Positions 32,710-47,700 of a stretch of DNA of 64,000 nt are shown here, piece by piece (the stretch's first letter is position 1; each line of letters starts with the position of its first letter). Source of the DNA: Pseudoalteromonas luteoviolacea (GTDB lineage: Bacteria > Pseudomonadota > Gammaproteobacteria > Enterobacterales > Alteromonadaceae); contig NZ_JAGJEH010000018.1 in the NCBI RefSeq assembly GCF_018100925.1, positions 1 through 64,000 on the forward strand, in the 5' to 3' direction. A model generated the notes under the pieces. That model was not told the DNA's origin, did not search any database, and saw only the letters and a program-made list of their open reading frames with translations. The translations under genes and the position numbers were made by a program.

Positions 32710-35700
32710 TTATATCGAGTCTGCAAACTGCACATTTAAATAATCCGCAAACTCTCGAATAGTCGGGTTTTCGAGCAGCCAAACCGGTTCAATCTGGATA
32801 CCCAAGTTTTTACTTAAACGCGAAGAGATCTGCATAGCCGACACGGAATCCATGCCATAATATTGTAGTGATTCATCGACCGAGATCTCCTCAACTAACA
32901 ACGCGTGTTTCACGGTGTCCAGCACGATTTTTTGGATGTCGCGCGGCTCCTTCTGTGGCAGCTCAGCCGCCGACACAGCTGCCACTTTGAGAACGGCGTC
33001 TTCAGTAAGAGCTTGGCTCTGGCCAAACAAGATGCCATACACTTTTTCTACTTGAGCATCGCTGAAGTGATTGACATCAAACTGAGCTAACATGCCAATC
33101 ATTGCATCCTTAATAGTCCCTTTGTCGCCGTCACTCAAGTGAGACTGGTGTGTCGACCATTCGGTCAAGAGCTGCTCCAGTTGTTCCGACTCGGTTAACA
33201 CCGTGTCTTGCCTATCGACGTCAAAGAAACGTTTCGCTTTGTCTTTATCGGAGATCCCGACAAACCCGACCACAGGCTCAGATAAATTCAAGCTCTCACA
33301 AAACATTGGCATCGCAACCTCCATATCGATGGGGACCATACCATGTTTTTGCATTACATCCATTCGCGCAGCTGGCATATACCGGTCTACACTCCACCCT
33401 GCCCAACATTGTGATATCGCTCGACCAGAACGTAACCCTTTAGCTGTGAGGCCATTTCGATAACGTGCAAAACTATTTTGGAAGGCCGCTGAATAGCCGT
33501 AATCTGTTCCGCCTCGCAAGCCAAAAGCTGCGATCGACGAAAACATCACAAAAAAGTCCAAAGGCGCTTCAGCAAGGCACCTATCCAGATTAACCGTACC
33601 TGTGACTTTTGCCTTTATCGTGTCACTAAATTCCTGCCAACTTTTTGCTACCAATAAGTTATCGTGCACCAACCTTGCCATATGCACCACCCCATGGATC
33701 GGCCCCACTTGTTGAGCAACTTGCTCAAGGGTTTGCTGCAGTGCCTGTTGGTCACAAATATCCACTGCATGGTAATGGATACGTCCTTTGTATTGGTTGA
33801 GCTGCGTGCACAGCGCACGCTGTTCATCATCGAGCACAGAGCGAGACAGTACCACAAAATTGGCCTGCCAGGTTTTCACCAGTCGTTCACATAACAAACG
33901 GCCAACGGGACCAAATCCACCCGTTATGAGGTAGGTTTTTCCATCCTCAAATGCAATCTGCTCGGGGGCACTCTGCACCTCATCTTGGTGGTATTCAGCA
34001 TGTAGCTCTATTTGGCGCTCACCTTGATGATACTGCACTTTTTTAACCGCTTTGTCGACGCCATCGCTTTGCAACACTTCTTGTAGCAACATTTGTTGTA
34101 ATGTTTGCTGTTGCGATCCATGCTGGATCAAAATAAAGCGATAAGCGTCATTTTCGCGCGTCACAGATTCATAGAACCCGGACATAGCATCAAGATACGC
34201 TTGACTGGCTGCTCTGTCTTCATAGATATAATACACTTCGACAGCCTGCTGCCAATTATTTTTCATGGTGGCTTTGAGTAACCCAAACAGTCCCTGTAGG
34301 CCTGTTTGGGCTTCTCGTGCACTGTCGTTTAAGCTGTCCATGCACAAAATATAGTCAGGCAATGACGCTAATGAGTCCATCTTTGCGGCCTGCTGATATG
34401 AAAAGCAGGTAAGCGCTGGGAATTCGGCCAGTTTGGCTTTATCACATACTTGATAGAGCAATTTAGCCAACGCAGCTGTTTGAGGTTCATCTCCCAATAG
34501 ATACAAGGTTTTACCTGCTAACTGTGCTACGGCTTTATCCCAGGAGTCGACAGCGTCGAAAGGAGATGCCGCATAATGAGGCTTTGTTAACAGCCAAGAG
34601 AAAGGCTGCGCATTGGACTCCGGTGCCAACGCTGTGCCACTATCAACCTCCTCAGATGAAGGCACCCAATATTTTTTCTGTGTAAAGGGGTAAGTAGGCA
34701 GCGGTACTCTGCGACGCTCAGAGGCTAAAAATAGATGGCTCAATTCAATGCGATACCCTTGTACAAACAGATCGGCGATGATACGCAATGCGTCGTACTG
34801 CTCCTGCGCGCTTTGGCTGCTGCTGAAGCGCTCCACACATTCATTGCTATATGCTTGCAGTGACATTTGTTTTTTAAACGCTTTTCTATCAAAGTGCGCA
34901 TAACTGTAGGCGGGATCCTCTCTGCCTTCGATATAGGTCGTTAAAACTTGTGCCAATTCTTGCTGATCACGAGCAACCCACGCCAAGCGGTGTGCACAGT
35001 GCTTCCGACCATTAAGCAGGGTAAAGCTCGTTGCTGCCAGATCAAGTTCTTGACTTTGACTGTGTGCCAGGAGCTGTTTGGCCATGATCAGCAACTGAGG
35101 TTGTGACTGTGACGACAACACAAACAAATACTGTGCTCGTGGCGGTTGGAGATGTGCGCTAACTGGCGCTTCTTCGAGCACTAGGTGTGCATTAGTGCCA
35201 CTGAATCCAAATGAGCTGATCGCGGCTGTTCTTGGTTTACCCACTGGCTGCGCCCACGGAGTGAGCTCAGTATTGACGTAAAATGGCGTATCGGCAAAAT
35301 TGATCTGCTCATTGAGCTTTTCGTAGTGAATAGTCGGAGGCAGCTGGCGATGTTTTAACGCCATTAAAACTTTGACCGCACTGGCAACGCCGGCAGCCGT
35401 GATAGCATGCCCCATGTTGGACTTGATTGACCCTACAGCACATGCATTGGCAGACTGAGCGGCCTCTGTCTGAAAACTCGCCTTTAGACCCTCACTTTCA
35501 ATTGGATCCCCTAAACTGGTGCCTGTACCGTGGGCTTCGATCAGTTGAATATCCTCCGGAGCAATGTTGAAACGACGGTGAACCTCTTTTATCAGCTTTT
35601 GTTGCGACTTTGCGCTCGGCGCTGTGATGCCATTGCTGGCACCATCTTGATTGGTACCACTGCCTTTTATGACGCCGTGGATGTGATCGCCATCCGCCAA

Positions 35701-38700
35701 GGCATCCGCGAGTCGTTTCAGTATTAACACACCGACTCCTTCAGCGGGTACAAAGCCATCCGCTGCGGCATCAAACGTCTGACAGCGGCCCTGTTTAGAC
35801 AGCATATTGGCACGGTCCGCTTGCAGATAGAATTCAGGGGTTGATTGCACAAATACCCCGCCAGCAAGCGCCACATCCAGCTCGCCGGACCACAGTCCCT
35901 GACACGCTAAATGAATCGCAACCAAAGAGCTTGAACAGGCCGTATCTACTGCCACGGCAGGCCCCATCAAGTTTAAGTAATAAGATAACCGCGCCGGGGT
36001 GATAGAGCCAGCATTCCCCCAAAATGCTTGAGCAGGGGCGTCTTGCGACAACATGTTCTTGTAGTCACCGCTATTACAGCCAACATACACTCCCGCTTTT
36101 TCACCAAAGTTGGGATCACCGGCATAACCTGCATCTTCAAGCGCTTTCCAAGACTCTTGTAAGAACAATCGCTGCTGTGGGTCCATATAGGTTGCTTCGG
36201 TCCCTGAAATATTAAAAAAGCCTGGGTCAAATTGCTCTATGTCACGAAGAAAGCCCCCTTGAGCACAAAAATCTGTGGATAGCCCAGCGTATTTTGACAT
36301 ATCCCAACGTGTTATTGGCGTCACGAGATCAACGCGATTAGCAATGTTTTGCCATAGTGCATCCACGCTCTCAGAACCAGGAAAACGACCACTCATCCCC
36401 ACCACGGCGATCGCCTCATCTGGATATTCGCGTCGAGTTGGCAGCTGTTGCACATCCTGTTTCGGCGTTTGCTGAATGTCATTGCTCGAAGACGTAGGAT
36501 CATTGCCCAAAGCGGTGTGAAGCACTTGCGCATCGTCAGAGCTATTGATATTTGGGGCGATATTGAGCTCTGAGTAGCTCGTCAAAATATGCTCTGCTAA
36601 CTGCTGTACTGACACATAATCAAACAACACTGTGGTACTGAGCTCAATGCCTAATTGTTGGGAAATACGTTGTGCCACACCGACCCCGGAGATAGAGTCC
36701 AAACCATAGTCCGCAAACCCTTCGTGGGGATCGATATCAGCCACAGGAACTTTCAATGCATCACACAGAGCTTGTGTGATCACCTCATAAATTGCAGCTT
36801 GCTGCGCATCATCAACGGCTTTTGACTGACTGCTGTGTGTCGCCGTCAACTCGGGGAGCGCTGACACCGATACTGTTGTCTCGGCGATATCAGGGTGTTG
36901 TGCCAATATATGCTGACAGAGCTGCTCGACATTGACATGGTCGAATAACACCGTGGTGTTGAGGTCAATGTTAAGTTCATTGGAGATGGTTTGCGCGACA
37001 TTCACACCTGTGATGGAGTCTAGCCCATAGTCTGAAAAAGCTTCTGTTGGTTCAATCACCTCTGGCGGCACTTTTAATGCGTGAGACAGTGCACGCGTGA
37101 CGATTGACAGCACTTCAGCCTGAGTGGTTTGCGACGATTGCACAGGTGCAGCGCTACTAACTGATGGCTCAAGGTGTGGGCTCTCATTTTCAGCTTTGTC
37201 TGATAACAAAGACACCACATACTGTGCCAGTTGCTCCACATTAACATAGTCAAATAGTGCTGTGGTATTGAGATCTACGTCCAACTCAGTGGAAATGGTT
37301 TGCGCCACATTGACGCCAGTGATCGAGTCTAAGCCATAATCCGAGAACGCTTCTGTGGGGTCAATTGACGCTGTAGGCACTTTTAATGCCGCCGAAAATG
37401 CCTGCATGATCACTGCGTTCACCTGAGTTAGCTGCTGCGCAACTTGCCCAGAGCTACGGGTGGCTGCGGACACGCTCTGGGTCTTCTGCGCTGCCGGCTT
37501 ACCGACATCTAGGGGAAGATCCGTGCTGTCCACCTGCTTGGGTATCATATAATTGCCATCACTGATCGCAATGACAATTTGCTGACCCATGCCATGAGAT
37601 TGTGGCGCGGGGAAGTAGCTTTGGCTAAAACCCTGTGCAGCCAAACAAAGTTGCCAGCCTGATGAGGATAACCCCGGCGAATACGGCATTCGCAAAGCAG
37701 CATCTTGATACAGCCACCAACCATCTAACAAGCCAAAAGTCAGATGGCTATATACAGAGCGCTCGCTCAGTTCATTGAGGATCAATACCCCATTGCGTTT
37801 AAGCAGCGCTTTGGTGTGTGCCAAAGTGGTGCTGATACTCTTCGTGGCATGTAATACTTGTGCTGCTATGACGATATCGTAACTGCCTGTACTCACCCCT
37901 TGCGTCAAGAGTGGTTGTTCGATATTAAGCAACTGCGTTTTGATAAATGGAAAGTCTGCCACATAGTGGGTTTGTGCATGATTGAGAAACGCCTGAGAGA
38001 CATCGGTGTAACAATATTCGGCAATCTGTGGCGCAAACGGTCGCAGCTTTTCTAACAGTCCAGCTGTGGTGCCACCCGTGCCTGCACCTATCTCCAGAAT
38101 TCTTAATTTACGGCCATGTCCCTGTTTTTGCCAGGCTCGAATGGCTGAACAAACGGCCAGTGCGACGTCATGGTTAAAGTAATCCGACACCTCATTATTT
38201 TTATACACACCTTCTACCAAAGCCATGGACGACTGAGGAAACATAATATCGGTGGCTTTTATCTTACCTGTGATGATATCAGGTAGAGCCGTGACCATGG
38301 CATCCAATAGCGTCGCTTTTGCCGCGATCAGGTTGTTATCTTGATTGTGTTGGCAATATTGTTTCCAACGCTGCCAGCAGGTGTCCGCATCCAGTGTCTG
38401 CGCTGGTTGCAATGAGAGTAACTGCTGCCCCCCTTGTTTGATCCACCCAGCTTGCTGCAAGAGCTCCACACTGTACGTCAACCACTGGCTAAACATCGTC
38501 GTATGATACGCACTCAGCCCCACCCCTTGTATACTGCCAACCAGATCGGACATGCTCACTTCTGAACCTGTGTGCCCAGCAAAAACTCCCGCAGCACGTA
38601 ATTGTACAGCTAACAAAGGCAGCAAAGCTTCAGCCAAGGTTTGATTGGCTTGCAGATCTAATTGTCCAAGGTGTCTGAGGGCTTGTTGACGTGCAGCTCC

Positions 38701-41700
38701 CTCTTGATAGGCCAAGTCAAATTCAGCCTGAATATCCGGTAATACATATTGTAGCGCTTGAGCACGAGTGATCTGAGCATGCTCGTTCACGCCGCCGATC
38801 TGTGCCCTGCTGTCCACACGAATAAATCCAAGTTGTGGCTCATCACTGCTCAGTAAGTGATGGATGGCTGCCATGGCAGGCTCAGGCTGGATAGATAAGA
38901 TGCCAGCTTTCTCCATTCTCTGACGATAAGACGTGTCGCTCACTGCACCGACATCACCCCAATAACCCCAGTTGATCACGCTCACTTTGCATGACCAATG
39001 GCGGTTTATTTGCGTTGCGAAAACATCTTCAAACACCGAGCCAGTGGCATAGTTTGCTTGCCCTGGATTACGTGTAAACGCAATTAAGGATGAGAAAAAC
39101 AAAGCAAAATCCAACGATTCAGCCTTAAATGTTTGTGCCAAACACAGGGATATATCCACTTTAGCGCTTAAACAACCGAGGAACTCATCCTGTGACATTC
39201 TGGCCAAACTGCGATCTTGCAGCACCAATGCTGAGTGCACCACGCCATGAATGTGCGAGTGGCGTAATTTAATTGAATCCAACGCGTCACGCATCGCAAC
39301 TGGATCACTGGCATCTGCGCACAGATACCAAGGCTTGGGGCCATATTGTGCAAGACGCTCCATAGCGTCGCTGATCTCAGCATCTTGTTCACGACGGCCA
39401 ATCCAGACCACATGGGCTTGATGGGTTTTAATCATCATTTCACTCCACACCTGACCTAAACCGCCAGCGCCGCCAACTACCACATAAACCCCGCCATCGC
39501 GGTAGGGCTCACTCGACACACTCGGTGGCGTATATGGGTAAAGTTGTTGAACAAACCACTGCCCTTGTCGGTAAGCTATCGATACACCATCGGTAGCTTG
39601 TTCAACACGACTCAGCGCGTGTATTGGCAAGCCACTGATAAAATCGCTATCCACAGCAGTGACATGCCAGTTTTTATACTCTTTAGCCAGACAGCCAAAT
39701 AGGCCATGTAGACTTGCATAAGCGGGATCGGCTCCTTCATCCGGCAAAACGGAAAAGGCATGGATCGTAACCAGTTTGATATCCAGTGCCCGATTTGCAT
39801 AACCACACTGTAGTAGTGCCTTGATAAAGTTAAAGCAAAGCAATGCGCTCCCTTTTTGTGTACTGCTGAGCTTAGTGTATGCAAGGTCTAAATCATTGCC
39901 TGATGCACTGTCATAGTTCAGTTCAACGTTGGCAGCTAAACACACGATTTCATCAAATTCGCCAGCATGAGTGATCTTGTTGACAATGTCCTCGACGGAG
40001 TAGCTCTCTTTGAGTGCAATGCTTGTGCCTTTGTTATATTGCAATACGCTGAGCGCTTTTGAGTAGTCTCCTAGCTCAACCACTAACGTATTGCGTTGTG
40101 TATCGAGACGTTCATGCTCAGCGGCAACGGCTACAGTTGTCCAGCGCGGTATCAAATATTGATCCCACGCGTCGTTCGCACTTGCTAGCGATGAGCTCGC
40201 GCTCTGGCTTGAGCTGGATTTGATCTGCTCATCTGAAGGCGTTTGATGTACGCTGCCCGGTCCATGATATGGCATCACTGCTAACTGTTTAAATTGCACG
40301 CTTAGTTCACCTTTGTTATTGAATACCTCAATATTGAATTGATGTTTTGCCCCCTGCTCGTCTCGACTGCACAGCACCCACATAGTGGCACTTAGCGCTG
40401 CGTGAATACGCACTTGCTGACATGAAAACGGCACCATCAAACGTGGATCCGCATCTTGTATGTAAAATGCTTTGATTGCTTGCAAAGCCGCATCCATCAG
40501 GCCCGGATGTAAAGTGAATGTACGCAGCTGGCTTTCCTGTGTCGGCGCAAGCGCGATATTGGCAAGCGCCTGGGTGGGAGTGACGTACAGCGCTTGGACC
40601 AAACGGTGTGTCTCACCATATTCAATGCCGTGCTGCGCAAAAGCCGCATAGAAATCCGCTGGTGCTATGGCGCGGGCACTGTCCATTAATTGTTGTAAAT
40701 CCGGCTGTTTATTACCACCAAAGCGGCCGTGTTGTGGATCCCGCTCCTCGATGTTGATCTGCGCATTCATACACAGCGCGTCATTATGTTGCACCGTAAA
40801 ATCAATGCCGCTACTGCCTTTCGGGGTCAGAGCCATCTCAATACGGCCACCTTGTTCAGCCACGACCACAGCGCGGCGCCACACCATATTTGACAGCGAG
40901 AGACCATGGCTATCCGTGAGTTTATGTACGTCTTTGGCAGCTTGCACCGCCATTTCTAGATAGGCCACACCAGGCAGTACTTTTTCGCCACTCACTTGAT
41001 GGTCGCGCAAGAACCACTCCTGCCCGTTAAAATTGTTTTCATAACGCACGCCCGAAAAATTGGATGTATTACGTTGTAACAACGGATGCTGATGTGGCGT
41101 CACAGGGGCAAGTTGTGGCGCATCATCACAAATTGATGTGTACCAATATGAGTCCTGCTTGAATGGATAGGTCGGCAGAGATACGCGACGAACTTGTTGG
41201 TCTGTAAACCACAGTGCCTGCGCATCGACCTTTTGCCCTAAGCACCAATCGAGTAACCACGGATATGCGGTAAAATCCGTAGCGGCTTGGATTTGTTGTT
41301 CGTTCGCCACTTTGATATTTGCACTGAATACACCTGTCGCGGCTTGCCCACCCTGATAAGATGTCAGCTTCTCAACCAACTCAGTGCGAGAACTGGCGAT
41401 GATCACCAAACGCTCTTTGAGCGCTTTGCGTCCAACTTGCAGCGTATACGCGATATCAGCAAGAGCAACTGAGTCAAAATGCCCCGCAGCAAACCACGCT
41501 AAGAAATCACTGACCAATGTACTCAACTGCTGAGGTGTTGCAGCAGAGAACATATAAGGCAGCGCCGCATCACTGTCATCGGCTGAACTACGCGCAGCCA
41601 CTGGATACTCTTCAAGCACAATATGTGCATTCGCCCCGCCCGCGCCAAACGAAGAAATACCGGCGCGATAAGGTAAAATGGTGTCCTCTCGCTGCTGATG

Positions 41701-44700
41701 TGGCCAATCTTCATAGTGAGTTTGTAGTTGCAGCAAAGAATGCTCAAAATCAATATTTGGATTCAGTGTTTGAGCGTGAATTGAAGGCACTAATTTTTGA
41801 TGCTTCATTTGCAACAGCACTTTGCTCACACCCGCAACCCCTGCTGCCCCCTCACAGTGTCCAATATTCGACTTTACTGAACCGATGCGGCAGCTAAACG
41901 ATGCACTGCTCATGCCTTTAAAGGCTTTTTCTAAACCTGCAATTTCAATCGGATCGCCCAGTGACGTGCCTGTCCCATGGGCCTCGATATAGCCAAGCGT
42001 GGTCACATCAACATCTGCACTGGACAGCGCGCTACTGATCACCTCGGCCTGTGCATTGGGGCTCGGCACAGTGTAGCCATTGGTTTTACCTGCGTGGTTA
42101 ATAGACGAAGCTTTTATCAGGCCATAGATTTGGTCATTATCCCGAAGTGCCTGTGAAAGTGGTTTCAGGATAAGCGCACCACACCCTTCACTGGGCACAT
42201 AGCCATTGCCATCCGCGGCGAAGCTCTTACAACGCCCTTCTGATGAAGCAAAGTTGCCCTGCGCCAAGTTTAAATATTTATTCGGGTGCAGATTTAGGTT
42301 AACCCCGCCAGCAATCGCAGCATGACAGTGGCCATTGAGAATGCTTTCACACGCTAAATTAATTGACGTCAATGACGCTGAACACATGCTATCGACAGCC
42401 AAACTAGGCCCCGTAAAGTTGAGACTAAACGACACCCGATTAGCAATTGAGGCAGCACTTCCACCGAGTGAAATCGGGGTGCCATGCACACCTTGCTGCG
42501 CGCCATAAAGTTGATATTCTGAATACATGACGCCGACAAATACCCCCACTTTTTCGCCCAGTAGGTTGGCACCAGGCTGAGCGCAATAAGTATCGGCATA
42601 ACCAGCATCTTCTAACGCGTGATAGGCACACTGCAAGAATATACGCTCTTGCGGATCCATAAATTCTGCATCATGGGGAGAGATATTAAAAAATAAGGGA
42701 TCAAATTCATCTACGCCATCAATAAAACCGCCCCACTTACTGTATGTTTTTCCAAGTACCCCTTTGCGCTCATCAAAGTAACGACTGTGATCCCAACGCG
42801 AGGCCGGTATCTCAGTAATGGTATCCACACCTTGAACGAGATTTTGCCAAAACTCATGTAGCGAACTCGCTTTGGGATAGCGACCTGCAATCCCAACGAT
42901 GGCAATGTGCTGTGGTTGCGCTGGCAAGGCAGCTGTCAGTGTCGGCTCAGTATGAGGTGCTGATAATACCGTGTTTTCCTGATGCGATGCTCCCCCGTGT
43001 GGTGCGCCGCTGTGCTGAGCGAGTTCACCTTCAATGGCGGTTTCATCGGGCTCAGCGACACTCGAGTCAGGCGCAGTGTTGGGCGCAAAGTGCGCTTGCA
43101 ATTTGTCAGGGAAATGCTCTGAAATATATTGGCTGATCTGCGCAATGGTATTGTATTCAAAAAACAGCGTTTTTGGTAAACGTCCGCATATTTTCTCAAG
43201 CGCACTGGTCATACTCACCACCATCAGAGAGTCAATACCATAACGCTCAAAATGCGCATCGCTGGTAATATCTTCCAGTGCGATATCAGTATGTTGGTGC
43301 ACAAGTTCACGCAATAGCTGCGCAACATTATCAGTGATCTGTTGCGCAGCCACTGGCGCGTGCTGCGCCGCGCTAATTTGCTCACTTGAGTTGAGTACTT
43401 CTGCGCGCTGTTGGCGCTCAGGTGATTGATTAAGATAGGTATTTAACTCGTCAAGCGAGCCTGCTTGATACAGAATATGTTTGTCGATACTTTCACCTAA
43501 CTTTGCACTGAGCCTATCGATCAGCACGCTCCGTTGTGTCATATCAAAGCCGTATTCATCAAATGCTAGATGGGTGTCCAATTCATGGGCTGCCACACCC
43601 GTCAATTCGCAGCTTTGTGCTATCAAAAAAGCCATTGTCTGATCAGGTGATTGGGACTGAGTTGGTGCGTTAAACAGCGCCCGGATCCGCGCGCTGACAC
43701 CATGCATGATAAACACATTGTCGTGTCGACTCTGTAACACTTGATAAAGCGTTTGCAAGCCTTGTTGCGGAGCCAGGGTGCTCATCCCCCACTCTTGGTG
43801 CATGCGCGCAAGAGTCGGCGCATCAATTGCCATTCCCTCGGTACCCCAAATAGGCCAGTTGATGGACACAGTGCGACCTCTGCGTTCACCACGTTGAACT
43901 AACTGATTGCGGTACGTCGCATACCGGTCCATAAACTTATTGGCAGTGGCGTAATTGCCCTGACCGACATTCCCCAATACGGCGCTAACAGAGGAAAACA
44001 GCACCAGATTTTCAACATCTAAATGTTTGGTGGCGGTATCTAGGTTCACCACGCCAGCAATTTTTGGTTGGTATGTCTGGTGCAAACGCTCTGGAGCCAT
44101 ATAAGCCACCAAACTGTCACGGGTCACGCCAGCACAGTGCAATATCGTGATACATTTCAGCGCATTTTGGTGAGCAGCAATAAAGTGGTTGAGTGCCGCC
44201 GCTTGAGTCACATCGACACTGTGGTAAGAAGCGTGACCACCAAGCGAGTTGAGTTGTGCGATCTGCTGCTCGGTGTGCAGATCGGCTTGACGCGACCCCA
44301 GTAAGAAAATACGTGCGGTACGGGTGTGCTGAACAATATCTTGTGCAATCGCGTAGCCAATCCCGCCCAAACCGCCAGTGATCAGATATACCGCATCGTC
44401 ACGCCACGGACTAAGGGCCGCTACATCAGGGTTGATCTCGGTCCAAGCTTCTCGGTATAGCGTATTGTTTTTATATAGTAAATACGCTTCATCCATATGA
44501 TTAGCTGCAACGCAGCACAGTTCATTTATGTGTGCTTGGCTGAGCGGTGCTGACCCTTCTGGTGCTGCAATGTCGATAAATTGGCAATGAAATCTCGGAT
44601 CTTCAAGTGCTGTGGTTTTTAATAACGCGGATAAGCTCGACGTAACCGATGTCAGGATATTTGCCTCACCTTCAGACATATGTGTGGCGGCCACCACTTG

Positions 44701-47700
44701 TAAGTGGATCTCTGTCAATTGTTTTTGCTGCATCAACAACTGTAACATCGTCAGCAAACAACTCGAATGGCGCTCAAAAGTTTCGTTTAAGTTCTGATGT
44801 TCTACGCCATTAAATTGCTCACACACCTGCTGCAATTGTGCCTGATACGGCGCAAAGTCGGTTCCAGCTTGGATCTGTACATGTGTCTCACCCAATACAA
44901 CAATCAACTGCGCTGTATCCAGTGTAACCCCATCACGCAGTGCTAAATGCACCGCTCGTTCTGTCGCTTGTATCGCGTGGCTAAACTGTAACGTTTGCAT
45001 GTCCTGCACAGCTGGCACACTCACCTTGTCCGGTGAGGGGGAGGTCGCTAACATGGCTCTAAAACTCAACCCGGTCATGCTCGCAATCAAATTGCCTTCT
45101 TCGCTAAACACTTCAATATTCACTTTGTGCACACTGGTGTTCGCATTGAGGTCGGAGGTCATAGTTATATGTGCGCGCACAGTGTCATTGAGTGCGCCAT
45201 AAATTCGCAATTGTTCTAACGCGATTGGCACCAGTGCCTCATCAATATCACAGCTGCGAGCAATCAAAACCGCTGCGGATTGCAGCACCCCATCAAAAAT
45301 CCCAGGTTCAATCTCCATCTCTTGTTGCGCAAAGTTTTGCGCTGGGTGTACCACAATATCTGCAACCCCTTGCGTGCCTGAGATGGTCAATTGCGACACT
45401 CGTCTAAACTGCTCACCATACGCTATGTGGCACTGCTCAAAATACGCGTAGATAGACTCAGCAGATAGTACAAGTGATCCGCTTGTAGGGAGCTCAGGCA
45501 CAGCGCGATCTAAAGGCGCAAAGGGCGCTTCCAATTGCGCTTCTCCGCTACAATGCGTCACAGGCTCAACTTGCGAAGAGCTCACTGTACTGTTGATTTC
45601 AAATCGCGTGCCAGCCCCGTCACGATGCAGGTCAATGTGCAGCGTTTTTGCAGCTTCATCAAGCACCCAAGGTGTCAACCAGCCAATATTGTTCATCACC
45701 AGAGTGTGTCGCTCAACCGGCTTAGTACCTTGCGTGGATATTGACAGCGCCGCACGCACCATCTCAACCATACTGACACCTGGCAGTATCTTTTTGCCAT
45801 GGATCACATGTTGTTGTAAAAAGTAATCTTGGCTGTCAAAGTGACTGACAAAACGTTGCTGCAAAAAGGTCGACGCGTTGTTATGCACTAATGGATGAAG
45901 TTTGTTGGCCTGCTGCACAGAAGCGCTGCGCGGATTTTCAACCTGGTTATCTACCCAAATGGTCTTTTGCTCAAAAGGGTAGTCAGGCAGCGTGATCACC
46001 CGAGCTGCACTGTGCTGAAATAGCAGTGAAAAATCACATGCCTCGCCCTCGCTATAGAGCTGTCCAAGCATATCTAGTGCTTGCTGATAAAGTACGTGAT
46101 TTTGCTCCGTTATCGCTTTGTTTAGTGAGTCCATTGCAAACTGTGCATAGCCTGGGCGCACCGCGCTGTTAGATACTGACTGAATATTGTCATAAACCTG
46201 TGTTGCCGGCTCGCCGGCTATCCACTGCTTTAAGGCCTGTTCAGCGTGCGCCAGATTTTCAACCACACACGCAAAGCGGTATTCAAAATGCGTACGCCTT
46301 TGCAACAGCGAGTAACTCAGATCCGCACAGTTAGTGACGAGGCCACTTTGCAGATGTGCCAAGAGATCTTCAACGCGGCGGCTGAGTTGCTGCGCCGTCT
46401 TTGCCGACAAGCAGAGTAAATAGTGGCTCTGAGTCTCTGTTGTGGGCTGTAATTCAGGCGCTTCTTCAATCACTAAATGGGCGTTGGTGCCGCTAAACCC
46501 AAACGAGCTGATCGCGGCTGCTCTGGGGCGCTGTCCACTTGACTGCCAGTTCGAGAGCGCGGTATTGACGTAGAAGGGGGAGTCATCAAACTGAATAGCT
46601 GGGTTACCTGTGTTGTAATTCAGTGATGCCGGGATTTTTTTATGTTGTAGCGACAACAGTATTTTGCACAGACCAGCCATGCCCGCAGCCGTGGCGGCGT
46701 GCCCTAAATTGGTTTTTATCGACCCCAATGCACTCCATGCGGTGTTACTGGAGTAGTGGCGGTACGCGCGGCTTAAAGCTTCATATTCAATGGGGTCGCC
46801 TAAACGAGTTCCCGTCCCGTGAGCCTCAACCATTTGAATGTTTTCTGGATCAATATTGAATTTGTCATAGGTGTCTTTGATCAGACGCTCTTGAGACACT
46901 GAGCTTGGCGCTGTGATCCCATTACTGGTGCCATCTTGGTTTATACCGCTGGCTTTGATCACGCCATAAATTCTATCTTTGTCGGCAATGGCATCGCGCA
47001 AACGTTTGAGCACGACAACCCCAACCCCTTCGCCTGGCACAAATCCATCGGCGCGCTCATCAAAGGTATAACACTTGCCTGACTTAGACAGCATATTGGC
47101 GCGATTAGACTTCAGATAAAAGTCTGGGGTTGATTGCACAAATACCCCTCCGGCAATGGACATATCGACATCGCCATGTCGCAAGCTATCACAGGCGTTA
47201 TGGATCGCAACCAGAGAGCTTGAACAGGCTGTATCAATGGCGATGGCCGCCCCTTTTAGATTCAAGTGATAAGAGATTCTGGCAGGAATAATTGACGGCG
47301 CATTGCCCCAAAAGGCCTGCGCTAGCGGCGCGTCGTCAAACAAGTGGTCGTAATCACCCTGCTCACACCCCACATAGATGCTGACAGCTTCACCATCCAT
47401 ACTTTGCTCGCTGATCCCAGCATCTTCCAAAGCATGCCAACAGGTTTCCATAAACAGACGCTGTTGTGGGTCCATGTAAGTGGCTTCTTTGGGTGATAGG
47501 TTGAAAAAGCCGGGATCAAATTGGTCAATACGCGTCAGTAAAGCCCCGGTATCACAATACTCACTCGGGTCAATACCCGGATAATATTGCGATAAATTCC
47601 AGCGGCGCACAGGTTCAACCAAATCTTCGCCCCTTTCCAATGCAGCCCATAGCGCGGATAAATTGTCAGCCTTACCAAAGCGACCGCTCATGCCCACAAT

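Noticed and set aside
41073-41080. GTTGTAAC, identical to the E. coli Ter core, here and at 61344-61351, and inverted at 11978
   Set aside because: All lie inside conserved coding sequence of PKS or holD, flanking Ter bases do not match, and an 8-mer is expected about once per 65 kb per strand by chance.
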